Part shown: positions 1 to 8,663 of the stretch, in pieces
Layout of the letters: each line of letters opens with the position of its first letter
How positions within the stretch are numbered: position 1 is the first letter of the stretch
From: Pararhizobium antarcticum
Lineage (GTDB): Bacteria > Pseudomonadota > Alphaproteobacteria > Rhizobiales > Rhizobiaceae
Assembly: GCF_001885585.1 (NCBI RefSeq)
Contig: NZ_LSRP01000077.1
Coordinates: 1-64,000, forward strand
Direction of reading: 5' to 3'
Length of the DNA: 64,000 bases
Program-made: the position numbers and the translations under genes
The notes under the pieces: generated by a model
Database searches by the model: none
What the model saw: the letters and a program-made list of their open reading frames with translations, nothing else
Told to the model about the DNA's origin: nothing

Positions 1-65
1 GCATTGGCAAAGCCGCAGAAAAGCAGTGCCGAGCCCGAGCCCAGCAGAAAAGTCTTCAATTTCAT
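1..65 (-). CDS. Start of a secreted protein, probably ABC-transporter substrate-binding protein (partial)
   Basis: Only the first 21 to 22 codons are inside the window. They begin at an ATG (positions 65-63) preceded by a strong purine-rich site (GGGAGGA on the minus strand, about 71-77), and encode a typical Sec signal peptide: basic MKLK start, hydrophobic core, then an Ala-rich end reading FANA. The gene lies downstream of and in the same direction as a SorC-type sugar-responsive regulator, so a periplasmic sugar or polyol-binding protein of an ABC transporter is the likeliest identity. The mature part is outside the window, so this is inference from context and signal peptide only. Confidence 0.5.
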   Translation of the reverse strand, partial: MKLKTFLLGSGSALLFCGFAN

Positions 66-272
66 AATCTTCCTCCCAGAAGAGTGATGAGCATTTGCTT
101 CGCTCGTGGGCAATTACTCATCAAACAACCAGCAGAGTCAATCGATATTCCATGCTGCACTGCAGAGTGAAACATCCAACCTAATGATTATAAAGGATAA
201 TATTTTCAGCGCCGCAAACGACGTCCCTGCATAAACCCGTCCTATGAACGATAGAACGATGCTTTCAAACGC
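66..272. other. Intergenic region upstream of the partial secreted-protein gene
   Basis: This AT-richer gap carries the ribosome binding site of the gene at 65 and presumably its promoter. It contains the direct repeat AACGAT/AACGAT near 246-260 and an A/T-rich tract around 184-212, which may be regulator contacts, but I see no clear palindrome. Confidence 0.3.
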
Positions 273-1226
273 TCAGGCGCTCAGCAGATAGGCTGCGGTG
301 ACTTCATCGGTGATGATTCCGTTGATGATGCGGCCTGTAAGGGCTGCCCGGATCGCCGTATATTTTTTCAGCCCTTTGGCAAGGCCGATGACCGTGGCGG
401 TGTCCCGTGACGGCAAGGGCACGCTGGCCACGCGATCATTGATCACATCAGCGAGAAGCTGGCCTTCCTTGTCGAACATCCAGCCGCAGATCTCGCCGCA
501 GGCGCCGGTTGACGTAAGCCGGTCCATTTCCTCCCGGGCGAGGAACCCGTCGACGCAAAGCGGCGCGTCTGTGCCCAGTTCGCCGACGCCGACAAAAGCG
601 ACATTCGCCTGCCGTCCCAGCTGCAACGCAAACTGCACGAGGTCCTGGCGATGCAAAAGGTCGCGCTCTTCGGGCGAGGAGACGAGGACCGGCAGCGGCA
701 TGGGGAAATGTCGCGCTTTCACGGCATCCGCCATCGAAAAGATGACGTTGTAGTAGGCAGCCGATCCATCAGGACCGATATTGCCGGTCAGCGACACGAT
801 CCGGTGCTGCGGACATTCCATCGGCGGCAACTGGTCGATCGCCGCCTTCAGCGTTCGCCCGGTGCCAACAGCAAGCACCATCGGATCGGTTGATTTCAGC
901 CAGCGCTCGATCTCGACCGCAGCGGCCTCGGCAATACCGACCGTGGTGGATGTCGAGGCAGGATCGGTCGGAACCACCTCGACATAGCGAAGCGCGAACT
1001 TGTCCTTCAGGCGCTCCGCCAGTTCCAGGCAGGCGGCAATCGGGTGGTCGAGCCGGACCTTGATGAGCTTTTCGGCCACGGCGAGCGAAACCAGCCGTTG
1101 CGCGGACTGGCGCGAAATGCCCATTGCCGAGGCGATCTCGTCCTGCGTCCGGCCGGCGACATAATAGAGCCAACCGGCCCGCGCCGCATCGTCCAACCTG
1201 TTGTTTGCCTCCGCCCGTCTCGCCAT
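273..1226 (-). CDS. SorC/DeoR-type sugar-binding transcriptional regulator
   Basis: A 317-residue protein with an N-terminal helix-turn-helix (about residues 15-60; AGRTQDEIASAMGISRQSAQ reads as a winged HTH of the SorC family) followed by a long phosphosugar-isomerase-like effector domain (AVGTGRTLKAAIDQL near 120-135, GELGTDAPL in the middle, VIGLAKGLKKYTAIRAALTG near the end). SorC-family proteins bind phosphorylated sugars or polyols and control nearby uptake and catabolic genes. The only neighbour in the same direction is the partial secreted protein at 65-1, separated by 207 bp, so local control of a polyol/sugar transporter is likely. The effector cannot be read from the sequence. Confidence 0.85.
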   Translation of the reverse strand: MARRAEANNRLDDAARAGWLYYVAGRTQDEIASAMGISRQSAQRLVSLAVAEKLIKVRLDHPIAACLELAERLKDKFALRYVEVVPTDPASTSTTVGIAEAAAVEIERWLKSTDPMVLAVGTGRTLKAAIDQLPPMECPQHRIVSLTGNIGPDGSAAYYNVIFSMADAVKARHFPMPLPVLVSSPEERDLLHRQDLVQFALQLGRQANVAFVGVGELGTDAPLCVDGFLAREEMDRLTSTGACGEICGWMFDKEGQLLADVINDRVASVPLPSRDTATVIGLAKGLKKYTAIRAALTGRIINGIITDEVTAAYLLSA

Positions 1227-1372
1227 CGACCATTCTTCCCTTGCGCAAACTCCGATTGAATTGCTGGCATTTTTACAGGCTGCCTGTCAAACGGGCGACA
1301 AGCGAGAAGCCCTGAAATACACACCTAACAAGCTGAAAAGACAGTCGTTTAAGAGAAATTGAATTTCGAAAT

Positions 1373-1388
1373 TTTACCATTTGATAAA
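1373..1388. promoter_or_regulatory. Candidate RutR operator upstream of preT
   Basis: TTTACCA-TT-TGATAAA matches the known RutR consensus TTGACCA-NN-TGGTCAA at 11 of 14 arm positions, with the correct two-base centre. It lies 58 bp before the preT start codon. The second, better box at 6822-6837 and the rutR gene at 6032-6685 support a shared regulon. Binding is inferred. Confidence 0.5.
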
Positions 1389-1445
1389 AAAATCAAGCTG
1401 AGTTACCGTTTCGTCAGCCAAAGCTCGACATTTGGGGAGATAAAA

Positions 1446-2807
1446 ATGGGAACTATGGAATCCGGAATTCACAGGGGCCGTCTGTCCCCGGCGCAATATG
1501 AGGCGAATTTTTCCGACCTCCACGCACCGCTCGACGATCACGAAGCCCTTGTTGCAGCCGACCGCTGCTACTTCTGCCACGACGCGCCATGCATGACGGC
1601 CTGTCCCACCTCGATCGATATCCCGCTGTTCATTCGGCAGATATCGACCGGCAACCCGATCGGCTCGGCCAACACGATTTTCGACCAGAACATTCTGGGC
1701 GGCATGTGCGCCCGCGTCTGTCCCACCGAGACGCTGTGCGAGCAGGCTTGCGTGCGCAACGAGGCCGAGCACAGGCCGGTGGAAATCGGCCGGTTGCAGC
1801 GATACGCGACCGACATCGCGATGGAACAGGACAAGCAGTTCTACGCCCGCTCCGAGCCGACCGGCAAGACCATTGCTGTCGTCGGTGCCGGACCGGCGGG
1901 CCTCGCCTGCGCCCATCGCCTTGCCGTCAACGGCCATGACGTCGTCATCTATGATGCCCGCGAAAAGGCCGGTGGCCTCAATGAATACGGCATTGCCACC
2001 TACAAGGCGGTCGACGATTTCGCCCAGAAGGAAGTCGATTACGTGCTCGCCATTGGCGGGATCGAGATCCGCAACAGCCAGATGCTCGGCCGTGACGTCT
2101 CTCTGGCTGACCTGAAATCCCGCCATGATGCGGTTTTCCTCGGCATGGGCCTGAGCGGCGTCAATGCGCTGCGCACCGAGGGAGAGGCTGCCGATGGTGT
2201 CGAAGACGCCATTGATTTCATCGCCCGCCTGCGCCAGGCCGGCGACAAGGCTGAGGTAGCCATCGGCCGCCGCGTCGTCGTTCTCGGCGGCGGCATGACG
2301 GCAATCGATGCCGCTGTCCAGGCCAAGCTGCTGGGTGCAGAGGAAGTGACCATCTGCTACCGCCGCGGCAAGGAGCACATGAACGCTTCTGAGTTCGAGC
2401 AGGATCTGGCGGCCTCGAAGGGCGTCTCGATCAAGCACTGGCTGCAGCCGAAACGCATTGTCAGCCGCGATGGCAAGGTCGCCGGCATCGAGCTGGAATA
2501 TACCACGCTCAGCGAAAACCGCCTCGTCGGCACCGGAGAGACCGGCATCATCGCCGCGGACCAGATCCTGAAGGCGATCGGCCAGACATTCGAAGCCGAC
2601 GGCCTCGGTGCGCTGCTGCTCGACGGTGGCCGCATTTCGACGGATGCCGAAGGTCGCACGACGCTCGACGGCGTCTGGGCCGGTGGTGACTGCGTCAAGG
2701 GCGGCGAGGACCTGACGGTTTCCGCCGTTGCCATGGGTCGCGACGCGGCCATGTCGATCCACCGGGCGCTTGCCGCCGACGTTCAGCCCGCCACAGCGGT
2801 CGCTTGA
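1446..2807 (+). CDS. preT: NAD-dependent dihydropyrimidine dehydrogenase, PreT (flavin/Fe-S) subunit
   Basis: PreT pairs with PreA to reduce uracil and thymine to their 5,6-dihydro forms with NADH, the first step of reductive pyrimidine breakdown; the enzyme is cytoplasmic. The 453-residue protein has the Cys-rich N-terminal Fe-S region (CYFCHDAPCMTACP and then MCARVCPTETLCEQACV), an FAD-binding GAGPAGLACAHRL near residue 145 and an NAD-binding VLGGGMTAIDAAVQ near residue 277. I chose ATG 1446 because GGGGAGAT sits just upstream; an upstream in-frame TTG at 1359 would place coding sequence over the candidate RutR box and adds residues unlike the family. preA follows after 15 bp, so the two are co-transcribed. 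Confidence 0.93.
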   Translation: MGTMESGIHRGRLSPAQYEANFSDLHAPLDDHEALVAADRCYFCHDAPCMTACPTSIDIPLFIRQISTGNPIGSANTIFDQNILGGMCARVCPTETLCEQACVRNEAEHRPVEIGRLQRYATDIAMEQDKQFYARSEPTGKTIAVVGAGPAGLACAHRLAVNGHDVVIYDAREKAGGLNEYGIATYKAVDDFAQKEVDYVLAIGGIEIRNSQMLGRDVSLADLKSRHDAVFLGMGLSGVNALRTEGEAADGVEDAIDFIARLRQAGDKAEVAIGRRVVVLGGGMTAIDAAVQAKLLGAEEVTICYRRGKEHMNASEFEQDLAASKGVSIKHWLQPKRIVSRDGKVAGIELEYTTLSENRLVGTGETGIIAADQILKAIGQTFEADGLGALLLDGGRISTDAEGRTTLDGVWAGGDCVKGGEDLTVSAVAMGRDAAMSIHRALAADVQPATAVA

Positions 2808-2822
2808 AGAGGAGAATGAACA

Positions 2823-4136
2823 ATGGCTGATCTCCGCAACAATTTCGTTGGTATCAAGTCTCCCAATCCGTTCTGGCTGGCCTCTGCGCCACCGACGGAC
2901 AAGGCCTACAATGTCGAGCGCGCCTTCAAGGCCGGCTGGGGCGGCGTGGTCTGGAAGACGCTCGGCGAGGAAGGCCCGCCGGTCGTCAACGTCAATGGCC
3001 CGCGCTACGGCGCCATTTGGGGAGCCGACCGCCGCCTTCTTGGTCTCAACAACATCGAACTGATTACCGACCGCGACCTCTACACCAACCTGCGCGAGAT
3101 GAAGCAGGTGAAGATGAACTGGCCGGACCGGGCGCTGATCGCCTCGATCATGGTGCCGTGCGAAGAGCAGGCTTGGAAATCCATCCTGCCATTGGTCGAA
3201 GAAACCGGTGCCGACGGCATCGAGCTCAATTTCGGCTGTCCGCACGGCATGTCGGAGCGCGGCATGGGGGCTGCGGTCGGCCAGGTTCCGGAATATATCG
3301 AGATGGTGGTGCGCTGGTGCAAGCAATACACTCGCATGCCTGTCATCACCAAGCTTACGCCCAATATCACCGATATCCGCAATCCCGCGCGCGCCGCCAA
3401 ACGCGGCGGGACGGATGCGGTCTCGCTGATCAACACGATCAACTCGATCACCTCGGTCAATCTCGACACCTTCTCCCCGGAACCGTCGATCGATGGCAAG
3501 GGCAGCCATGGCGGTTATTGCGGCCCGGCAGTCAAGCCGATCGCGCTGAACATGGTGGCCGAAATCGCCCGCGATCCGGAAACGAGTGGGTTGCCGATCT
3601 CCGGCATCGGCGGCGTCACCACCTGGCGCGATGCGGCAGAATTCCTCGTTCTTGGCGCCGGCAATGTGCAGGTCTGCACGGCCGCCATGACCTATGGCTT
3701 CAAGATCGTCGAGGAAATGATCACCGGTCTCTCCGACTGGATGGACGCCAAGGGCCACCGGACCCTCGACGACATCACCGGCCGCGCCGTGCCGAACATT
3801 TCCGACTGGCAGTATCTCAACCTCAACTACATCGCCAAGGCGCATATCGATCAGGATGCCTGCATCAAATGCGGCCGCTGTCACATCGCCTGCGAGGATA
3901 CGTCCCACCAGGCGATCACCCAGTTCGTCGATGGCATCAGGCACTTCGAAGTGATGGATGATGAATGTGTCGGCTGCAATCTCTGCGTCAACGTCTGTCC
4001 CGTGCAGGACTGCATCACCATGGTGCCGCTGGCGGCAGGCACGCTGGACGAACGCACCGGCAAACCTGTTGATCCCAACTATGCCAACTGGACGACCCAT
4101 CCGAACAACCCGATGGCCCGTCAGGCCGCGGAATAA
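2823..4136 (+). CDS. preA: NAD-dependent dihydropyrimidine dehydrogenase, PreA (catalytic) subunit
   Basis: The 437-residue protein is the FMN-containing catalytic subunit that reduces uracil/thymine. The first 310 residues form the dihydroorotate-dehydrogenase-like barrel, with the family motif NFGCPHGMSERGMG holding the catalytic Cys (about residue 139). The C-terminus carries two 4Fe-4S motifs, CIKCGRCHIACE and CVGCNLCVNVCP (about residues 346-395), which pass electrons from PreT. The length is normal for the family. GAGGAG upstream of the ATG gives a good ribosome binding site, and the gene is the second in an operon with preT. Confidence 0.95.
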   Translation: MADLRNNFVGIKSPNPFWLASAPPTDKAYNVERAFKAGWGGVVWKTLGEEGPPVVNVNGPRYGAIWGADRRLLGLNNIELITDRDLYTNLREMKQVKMNWPDRALIASIMVPCEEQAWKSILPLVEETGADGIELNFGCPHGMSERGMGAAVGQVPEYIEMVVRWCKQYTRMPVITKLTPNITDIRNPARAAKRGGTDAVSLINTINSITSVNLDTFSPEPSIDGKGSHGGYCGPAVKPIALNMVAEIARDPETSGLPISGIGGVTTWRDAAEFLVLGAGNVQVCTAAMTYGFKIVEEMITGLSDWMDAKGHRTLDDITGRAVPNISDWQYLNLNYIAKAHIDQDACIKCGRCHIACEDTSHQAITQFVDGIRHFEVMDDECVGCNLCVNVCPVQDCITMVPLAAGTLDERTGKPVDPNYANWTTHPNNPMARQAAE

Positions 4137-4167
4137 GCCTTTCAGACCAACAGCAGACAGCACTATA

Positions 4168-4196
4168 TTGGCCGGCTTCCCCGTGGAGCCGGCCAA
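4168..4196 (+). terminator. Stem-loop after preA
   Basis: TTGGCCGGCT and AGCCGGCCAA form a perfect 10 bp stem with a 9-base loop, 31 bp after the preA stop. No U-tract follows, so it may stabilise the preTA transcript or act as a weak terminator before the cyclase gene. Confidence 0.45.
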
Positions 4197-4350
4197 ACTT
4201 CCTCTAAAGCTCAGCGACAGCCAATTGCACAGGGGCGAAACGCCGTCTCCGCAAATCCGCCGTTGCTCCCGGTCGCGGAACCCGTCAATATAAGGGAAAT
4301 CAAAAACGGCGGGCGCAGACAGCAACCGCGCAGCGACCGGATACCCGCAT

Positions 4351-6015
4351 TTGAAACGCGATCTCGCAACGCTGCGCAAGAAGCTGCACCTGTTCTCGGG
4401 CTTGGTGCTGGCGACCTTCATCCTTGGCCATTTCGGCAATCTTTTCGCCGGCCTCGTTTCGGTGGAAGCCATGGAGGCTGTGCGCCAACCGCTGCATCTG
4501 ATCTGGCGCAGCTGGCCGGGTACGATCCTGCTCTATGGCGCACTTTTCGGGCATTTTGCCATGGCGCTCGACAGTCTGTACCGACGACAGACCCTGCGCA
4601 TGCCGCCACGGGAAGCGTTGAAAATCCTGTTCGGATTGAGCCTGCCCTTCCTGCTGGTTGCCCATGTCGTGGGCACGCGGCTCGAATACACACTGTCTGG
4701 CTTCAGCATGGACTATCCCCGCATATTGCGGATCCTCTGGTCCAATAATTTCGACACCTACAAACAGTCCTTTGCGCTTCTCGCGGCCTGGTCCCATGGT
4801 TGCCTCGGCATCTGGTTCTGGCTGCGCGGCAAGGCCTGGTTCGACCGTTACGCGCTGGCGCTCTATTCCGCAGCCATTCTCGTTCCCGTGATCGCCCTGA
4901 TCGGTTTTGCCGTCTCCGCCCGCTCGCTCGATCCTGCGGTGCAAAGCCTGCGCTGGTTCGAGGAAGGCCGCAGCGATCCCGCCACGCTCGCCGCCCTGAG
5001 ACAGGCGATCTATATCGGGCTGCTGCTGGCCATCGGCACAGTCCTGACCCTCCGCGCCTGGCCATCGCGCGGCCGCATCCGCATCACCTATCCGGACGGC
5101 CGCGTCGTTCCCGTGACCGCCGGCTTCAGCGTACTGGAAGCCAGCCGTTCCGCCGGCATCCCGCATCTCTCCATCTGCGGCGGTCGTGGCCGTTGTTCCA
5201 CCTGCAGGGTCCGGATCACCAGCGGTCTGCATGGCCAGCCCGATGCAACCGACGCCGAAAGCGCAACGCTCAGGCGTATCCGGGCGCCGGCCAATGTCCG
5301 CCTTGCCTGCCAGTTGCGCCCGGCAAAAGACCTGACGATCGCGCCGGTCCTGGGTGCCGACAGCATGGGGCTGAAATCCGGTCCATCCAGTGAAGAGGCT
5401 GCGGGCCGCGAGCGCCGGATTACCGTGTTGTTCTGCGACCTCAGGGACTTCACACAACTCGCCCAGAAACAATTGCCCTTCGACACGGTTTTCCTGCTCA
5501 ATCGCTATTTCGAAACCATCGGCGAGGCTGTCGAAAGCTCGGGCGGCGTCATCGACAAATTCATCGGTGACGGCGTGCTGGCACTTTTCGGGCTCAACAC
5601 CACGGTGGAAGAGGCAAGCGCGCAGGCACTGGCCGCCACGGTGCGCATCAGCAAGGGCATCGCGCTTTTGAACCGCAGCTTTTCCAGCGAGCTCGAAAAG
5701 CCGCTGCGCATCGCCATGGGCATGCATGCCGGCCCGGCGATCATCGGCCATATCGGTTATGGCAAGGCCACGGCACTGACCGCCGTTGGTGATACGATCA
5801 ATGCCGCCAGCCGTCTGGAGGGATTTGCCAAGGAATATGATGCGGAAATCGCCGTCTCTGCCGATGTTGTCCGCTATGCCGGACTGACGCTGGAAGGCCA
5901 CGAACGGCACCACATCACCATTCGCGGCCGGACCGGCACGCTGGAAACGCTGATCATCCCGAAAGCCACAGATATCGCGGCATCCCTGCCAGCAACCGAA
6001 GCGCAGGCGGTCTGA
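4351..6015 (+). CDS. Membrane-anchored class III nucleotide cyclase with a [2Fe-2S] ferredoxin domain
   Basis: A 554-residue three-part protein. Residues 1 to about 235 contain several hydrophobic helices (for example LFSGLVLATFILGHFGNLF) with His residues that might bind haem as in cytochrome-b-like modules. Residues about 240-330 are a plant-type ferredoxin domain with ligands Cys276, Cys282, Cys285 and Cys320 (CGGRGRCSTC). From about 355 to 530 lies a class III cyclase catalytic domain (VLFCDLRDFTQL; VIDKFIGDGVLALFG with both metal-binding Asp). It should make cAMP (or cGMP) in response to redox or iron-sulfur state; this role is inferred. The start is TTG 4351, because there is no in-frame ATG upstream that fits and the protein start then resembles relatives. 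It lies between preTA and rutR without an obvious link. Confidence 0.85.
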   Translation: MKRDLATLRKKLHLFSGLVLATFILGHFGNLFAGLVSVEAMEAVRQPLHLIWRSWPGTILLYGALFGHFAMALDSLYRRQTLRMPPREALKILFGLSLPFLLVAHVVGTRLEYTLSGFSMDYPRILRILWSNNFDTYKQSFALLAAWSHGCLGIWFWLRGKAWFDRYALALYSAAILVPVIALIGFAVSARSLDPAVQSLRWFEEGRSDPATLAALRQAIYIGLLLAIGTVLTLRAWPSRGRIRITYPDGRVVPVTAGFSVLEASRSAGIPHLSICGGRGRCSTCRVRITSGLHGQPDATDAESATLRRIRAPANVRLACQLRPAKDLTIAPVLGADSMGLKSGPSSEEAAGRERRITVLFCDLRDFTQLAQKQLPFDTVFLLNRYFETIGEAVESSGGVIDKFIGDGVLALFGLNTTVEEASAQALAATVRISKGIALLNRSFSSELEKPLRIAMGMHAGPAIIGHIGYGKATALTAVGDTINAASRLEGFAKEYDAEIAVSADVVRYAGLTLEGHERHHITIRGRTGTLETLIIPKATDIAASLPATEAQAV

Positions 6016-6031
6016 TCAAACGCAAGCCGTA

Positions 6032-6685
6032 TCAGACCGTTGCAGGGCCGTGGACGGCAAGACCGTTGATGAAAAGCTGTTCCAGGAAGCGCGCGGCATC
6101 CTCGAAGCGCCCCTCGCCGGAATGCGTCTCGCCGAGAACGGCACGCACCTGCACATCGAAATCGGCATAGTGCTGGGTCGTCGACCAGATCGCAAAAATC
6201 AGATGGTATGGATCGCATTTGGCGATCTTGCCAGCCTTGACCCAGGTTCGGATCACCTCGGCCTTTTCATCCACCAGGGTTTTCAGCGGCCCTTTCAACT
6301 CATCGAGAATATGCGGTGCATTCTGCAGAACCTCGTTGGCGAAAAGCCGGCTTTCGCGCGGAAAATCCCGGGCCATTTCAAGCTTTCGGCGGATATAGCT
6401 GCGGATCTCGGCGACCGGATTTCCCTCGGCATCGAACTCGCGCAGCGGGTCAAGCCAGCTGTCGAGCACGCGGTCGATCAGTGCCCGGTGCATCGCCTCC
6501 TTGGTGCGGAAATAATAGAGGAGATTGGGCTTCGACATGCCAGCCACATCGGCAATCTGGTCGATGGTGCTGCCGCGGAAGCCATGCGTCGCAAAAACCT
6601 CCAGCGCGGCCTCCAGGATCTGCTCTTCCTTCTCCTCCTGGATGCGGGTTCGCCGCTGGGTCTTCGCCGCTCTCGGTAGGACCAT
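6032..6685 (-). CDS. rutR: Pyrimidine-responsive TetR-family regulator RutR
   Basis: A 217-residue TetR-family protein. The N-terminal HTH (STIDQIADVAGMSKPNLLYY, about residues 40-60) is followed by a ligand domain closely resembling E. coli RutR: the DELKGPLKTLVDEKAEVI and LIFAIWSTTQHYADFDVQV segments match the family's uracil-binding domain. RutR releases DNA on binding uracil or thymine, so it would control pyrimidine breakdown genes. It is divergent from the ureidopropionase/dihydropyrimidinase operon, with a RutR-like box between them, and convergent with the cyclase gene 16 bp away. In many proteobacteria RutR controls the Rut oxidative route; here the neighbours are reductive-pathway genes. 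Confidence 0.9.
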   Translation of the reverse strand: MVLPRAAKTQRRTRIQEEKEEQILEAALEVFATHGFRGSTIDQIADVAGMSKPNLLYYFRTKEAMHRALIDRVLDSWLDPLREFDAEGNPVAEIRSYIRRKLEMARDFPRESRLFANEVLQNAPHILDELKGPLKTLVDEKAEVIRTWVKAGKIAKCDPYHLIFAIWSTTQHYADFDVQVRAVLGETHSGEGRFEDAARFLEQLFINGLAVHGPATV

Positions 6686-6821
6686 GTCTCCCCCTGAACT
6701 CCGTTTCCGTCACGCCACCACAGCCAATTATATGCCCACCATCAGCCTGCGCTAAAATTTTGGACACCGTCCCCGCTTTTTTGTTTTTTCGTCTTGAGTG
6801 CGGCAACGGAAGTTGTAATGT

Positions 6822-6837
6822 TTTACCAACCGGTCAA
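6822..6837. promoter_or_regulatory. RutR-like operator between rutR and the ureidopropionase operon
   Basis: TTTACCA-AC-CGGTCAA matches the RutR consensus TTGACCA-NN-TGGTCAA at 12 of 14 arm positions with the correct spacing. It lies 136 bp upstream of rutR and 138 bp upstream of the gene at 6976, so one site could serve both divergent promoters. The site is seen in the sequence; binding is inferred. Confidence 0.65.
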
Positions 6838-6975
6838 ATTATCAGTCAGTTCCGAAACAAACGCAACGACTGATCGCAGGGCAATCGAAAAAACCAGATG
6901 CCCCGATCTGACCGACGGGAACCATAGGCGCCGCAGCATGCGAAACCGCCAAGACACTGGATGAGGGAGAAAGCC

Positions 6976-8226
6976 ATGGCAGCACCGGGCGAGAACATGC
7001 GCATCAATGCGGATCGTCTCTGGGATACGCTGATGGACATGGCGAAGATCGGCCCCGGCATTGCCGGCGGCAACAACCGCCAGACTTTGACCGACGAAGA
7101 CGGCGAAGGCCGCAAGCTGTTCCAGTCCTGGTGCGAACAGGCCGGCATGAGCATGGGCGTCGATACCATGGGCAACATGTTCTTCACCCGCCCCGGCACC
7201 GATCCGGACGCCCTTCCCGTCTATGTCGGCTCGCATCTCGACACGCAGCCGACCGGCGGAAAATATGACGGCGTTCTCGGCGTGCTCGCCGGTCTCGAAC
7301 TGGTGCGCTCGATGAACGATCTCGACATCCGGACGAAGCACCCCATCGTCGTCACCAACTGGACCAACGAGGAAGGCGCCCGTTTTGCACCCGCCATGCT
7401 CGCGTCGGGCGTCTTTGCCGGCGTGCACGCCCAGGATTTCGCCTATGACCGCAAGGATCCCGAGGGAAAGCGTTTCGGCGACGAGTTGAAGCGCATCGGC
7501 TGGATTGGCGACGAGGTGGTCGGCGCGCGCAAGATGCACGCCTATTTCGAATATCACATCGAGCAGGGCCCGATCCTCGAGGCAGAGAACAAGCAGATCG
7601 GCGTCGTCACCCACTGCCAGGGTCTCTGGTGGCTGGAATTCACGCTCACCGGCCGCGAGGCGCATACCGGCTCGACGCCAATGAACCTGCGCGTCAATGC
7701 CGGCCTTGCCATGGCCCGCATCATCGAAATGGTCCAAGGGGTGGCGATAGCCGAACAGCCGGGTGCCGTCGGCGGCGTCGGCCAGGTGTTCTTTTCCCCC
7801 AACTCCCGCAACGTGCTGCCGGGAAAGGTCGTCTTCACCGTCGATATCCGCTCACCAGACAAGGAAAAGCTCGACCGGATGCGGGCGAAAATCGAGGCGG
7901 AAGCGCCTGAGATCACCGACGCGCTCGGCGTCGGCTGCTCGATCGAGGCGATCGGCCATTTCGAGCCTGTCACATTCGACCCGACGCTCGTCACCGCCGT
8001 GCGCAACGCCGCCGAACGGCTCGGCTACAGCCACATGAACCTGATTTCTGGCGCTGGCCATGACGCCTGCTGGACCGCGAAAGTCGCGCCCTCGACCATG
8101 GTCATGTGCCCTTGCGTCGGCGGCTTGAGCCACAACGAGGCCGAGGACATTTCAAAGGAATGGGCCGCCGCAGGCTGCGACGTGCTGCTGCATGCGGTGG
8201 TGGAGACGGCGGGGATTGTGGAGTGA
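6976..8226 (+). CDS. Zn-dependent M20-family amidohydrolase, probable beta-ureidopropionase
   Basis: A 416-residue N-carbamoyl amino acid hydrolase/allantoate amidohydrolase-type enzyme. It should hydrolyse N-carbamoyl-beta-alanine (and the beta-aminoisobutyrate analogue) to the beta-amino acid, CO2 and ammonia, the third step after PreTA and dihydropyrimidinase. Metal ligands are visible in GSHLDTQPTGGKYDG (His87, Asp98) and the NEEGARF motif (about 131-137), with a late AGHDACWTAK segment. ATG 6976 is chosen over ATG 6961 because AGGGAGA lies 7 bases upstream of it. The gene opens an operon of four translationally linked genes. N-carbamoyl-L-amino acid hydrolase activity is the alternative; context favours pyrimidine breakdown. 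Confidence 0.88.
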   Translation: MAAPGENMRINADRLWDTLMDMAKIGPGIAGGNNRQTLTDEDGEGRKLFQSWCEQAGMSMGVDTMGNMFFTRPGTDPDALPVYVGSHLDTQPTGGKYDGVLGVLAGLELVRSMNDLDIRTKHPIVVTNWTNEEGARFAPAMLASGVFAGVHAQDFAYDRKDPEGKRFGDELKRIGWIGDEVVGARKMHAYFEYHIEQGPILEAENKQIGVVTHCQGLWWLEFTLTGREAHTGSTPMNLRVNAGLAMARIIEMVQGVAIAEQPGAVGGVGQVFFSPNSRNVLPGKVVFTVDIRSPDKEKLDRMRAKIEAEAPEITDALGVGCSIEAIGHFEPVTFDPTLVTAVRNAAERLGYSHMNLISGAGHDACWTAKVAPSTMVMCPCVGGLSHNEAEDISKEWAAAGCDVLLHAVVETAGIVE

Positions 8227-8663
8227 CCCCAGACACCTCCACGGATCCGACTGAGACCAGCCGCGGCGAGAAGGCAGCGGTTGAATATTCGTTCACCATG
8301 CGCTTGCAAGGCCTTTCTCCCGCGGAAATTGAACGCTTCGTTGCTGAGGCTGACGGTTGGCGAATAAAACCCGGTGCCAATGTTGTTTACCTGTTCCCGG
8401 AAAACGAACCGGAGTTCGACGGAAACGCCGGGGATTACTTGCACGGTGTCTTTTCCCGTCACGAAACGGTTTTGAATGCCGCAGCGCAGATCGGCACATC
8501 CCGTGAAATCAGCCTCGCAATCTATTTCGACGCGAACCGGATCGCAGCGATTTGCCCCAAATTTGACAACACGATCATCCGGCGACTGGCGGACCTGAAT
8601 TTCTCGCTCGAAATCTGCGTGTTTCCGAGCAACTTTGAAGACGACGAAGGAACGGAAGAATGA
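8223..8663 (+). CDS. DUF4279-like small protein in the pyrimidine operon
   Basis: A 146-residue protein, if it starts at GTG 8223 inside the preceding stop (GTGA); ATG 8298 is a later alternative. The core (TMRLQGLSPAEIERFV, then ISLAIYFDANRIAAICPKFD and LADLNFSLEICVFP) has the layout of DUF4279 proteins: an N-terminal beta strand and helix, and a C-terminal part that compares a residue's row of values with a head-to-tail repeat. No catalytic motif or signal peptide is visible, and function is unknown. It overlaps its upstream neighbour by 4 bp and the dihydropyrimidinase start by 4 bp (ATGA at 8660), which argues that it is really translated and co-produced. Confidence 0.7.
   Translation: MTPDTSTDPTETSRGEKAAVEYSFTMRLQGLSPAEIERFVAEADGWRIKPGANVVYLFPENEPEFDGNAGDYLHGVFSRHETVLNAAAQIGTSREISLAIYFDANRIAAICPKFDNTIIRRLADLNFSLEICVFPSNFEDDEGTEE

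Noticed and set aside
1374-4472. A 1032-codon open frame on the minus strand over preT/preA
   Set aside because: It is antisense to two well-supported genes and arises from high-GC third positions; its product has no recognisable domain.
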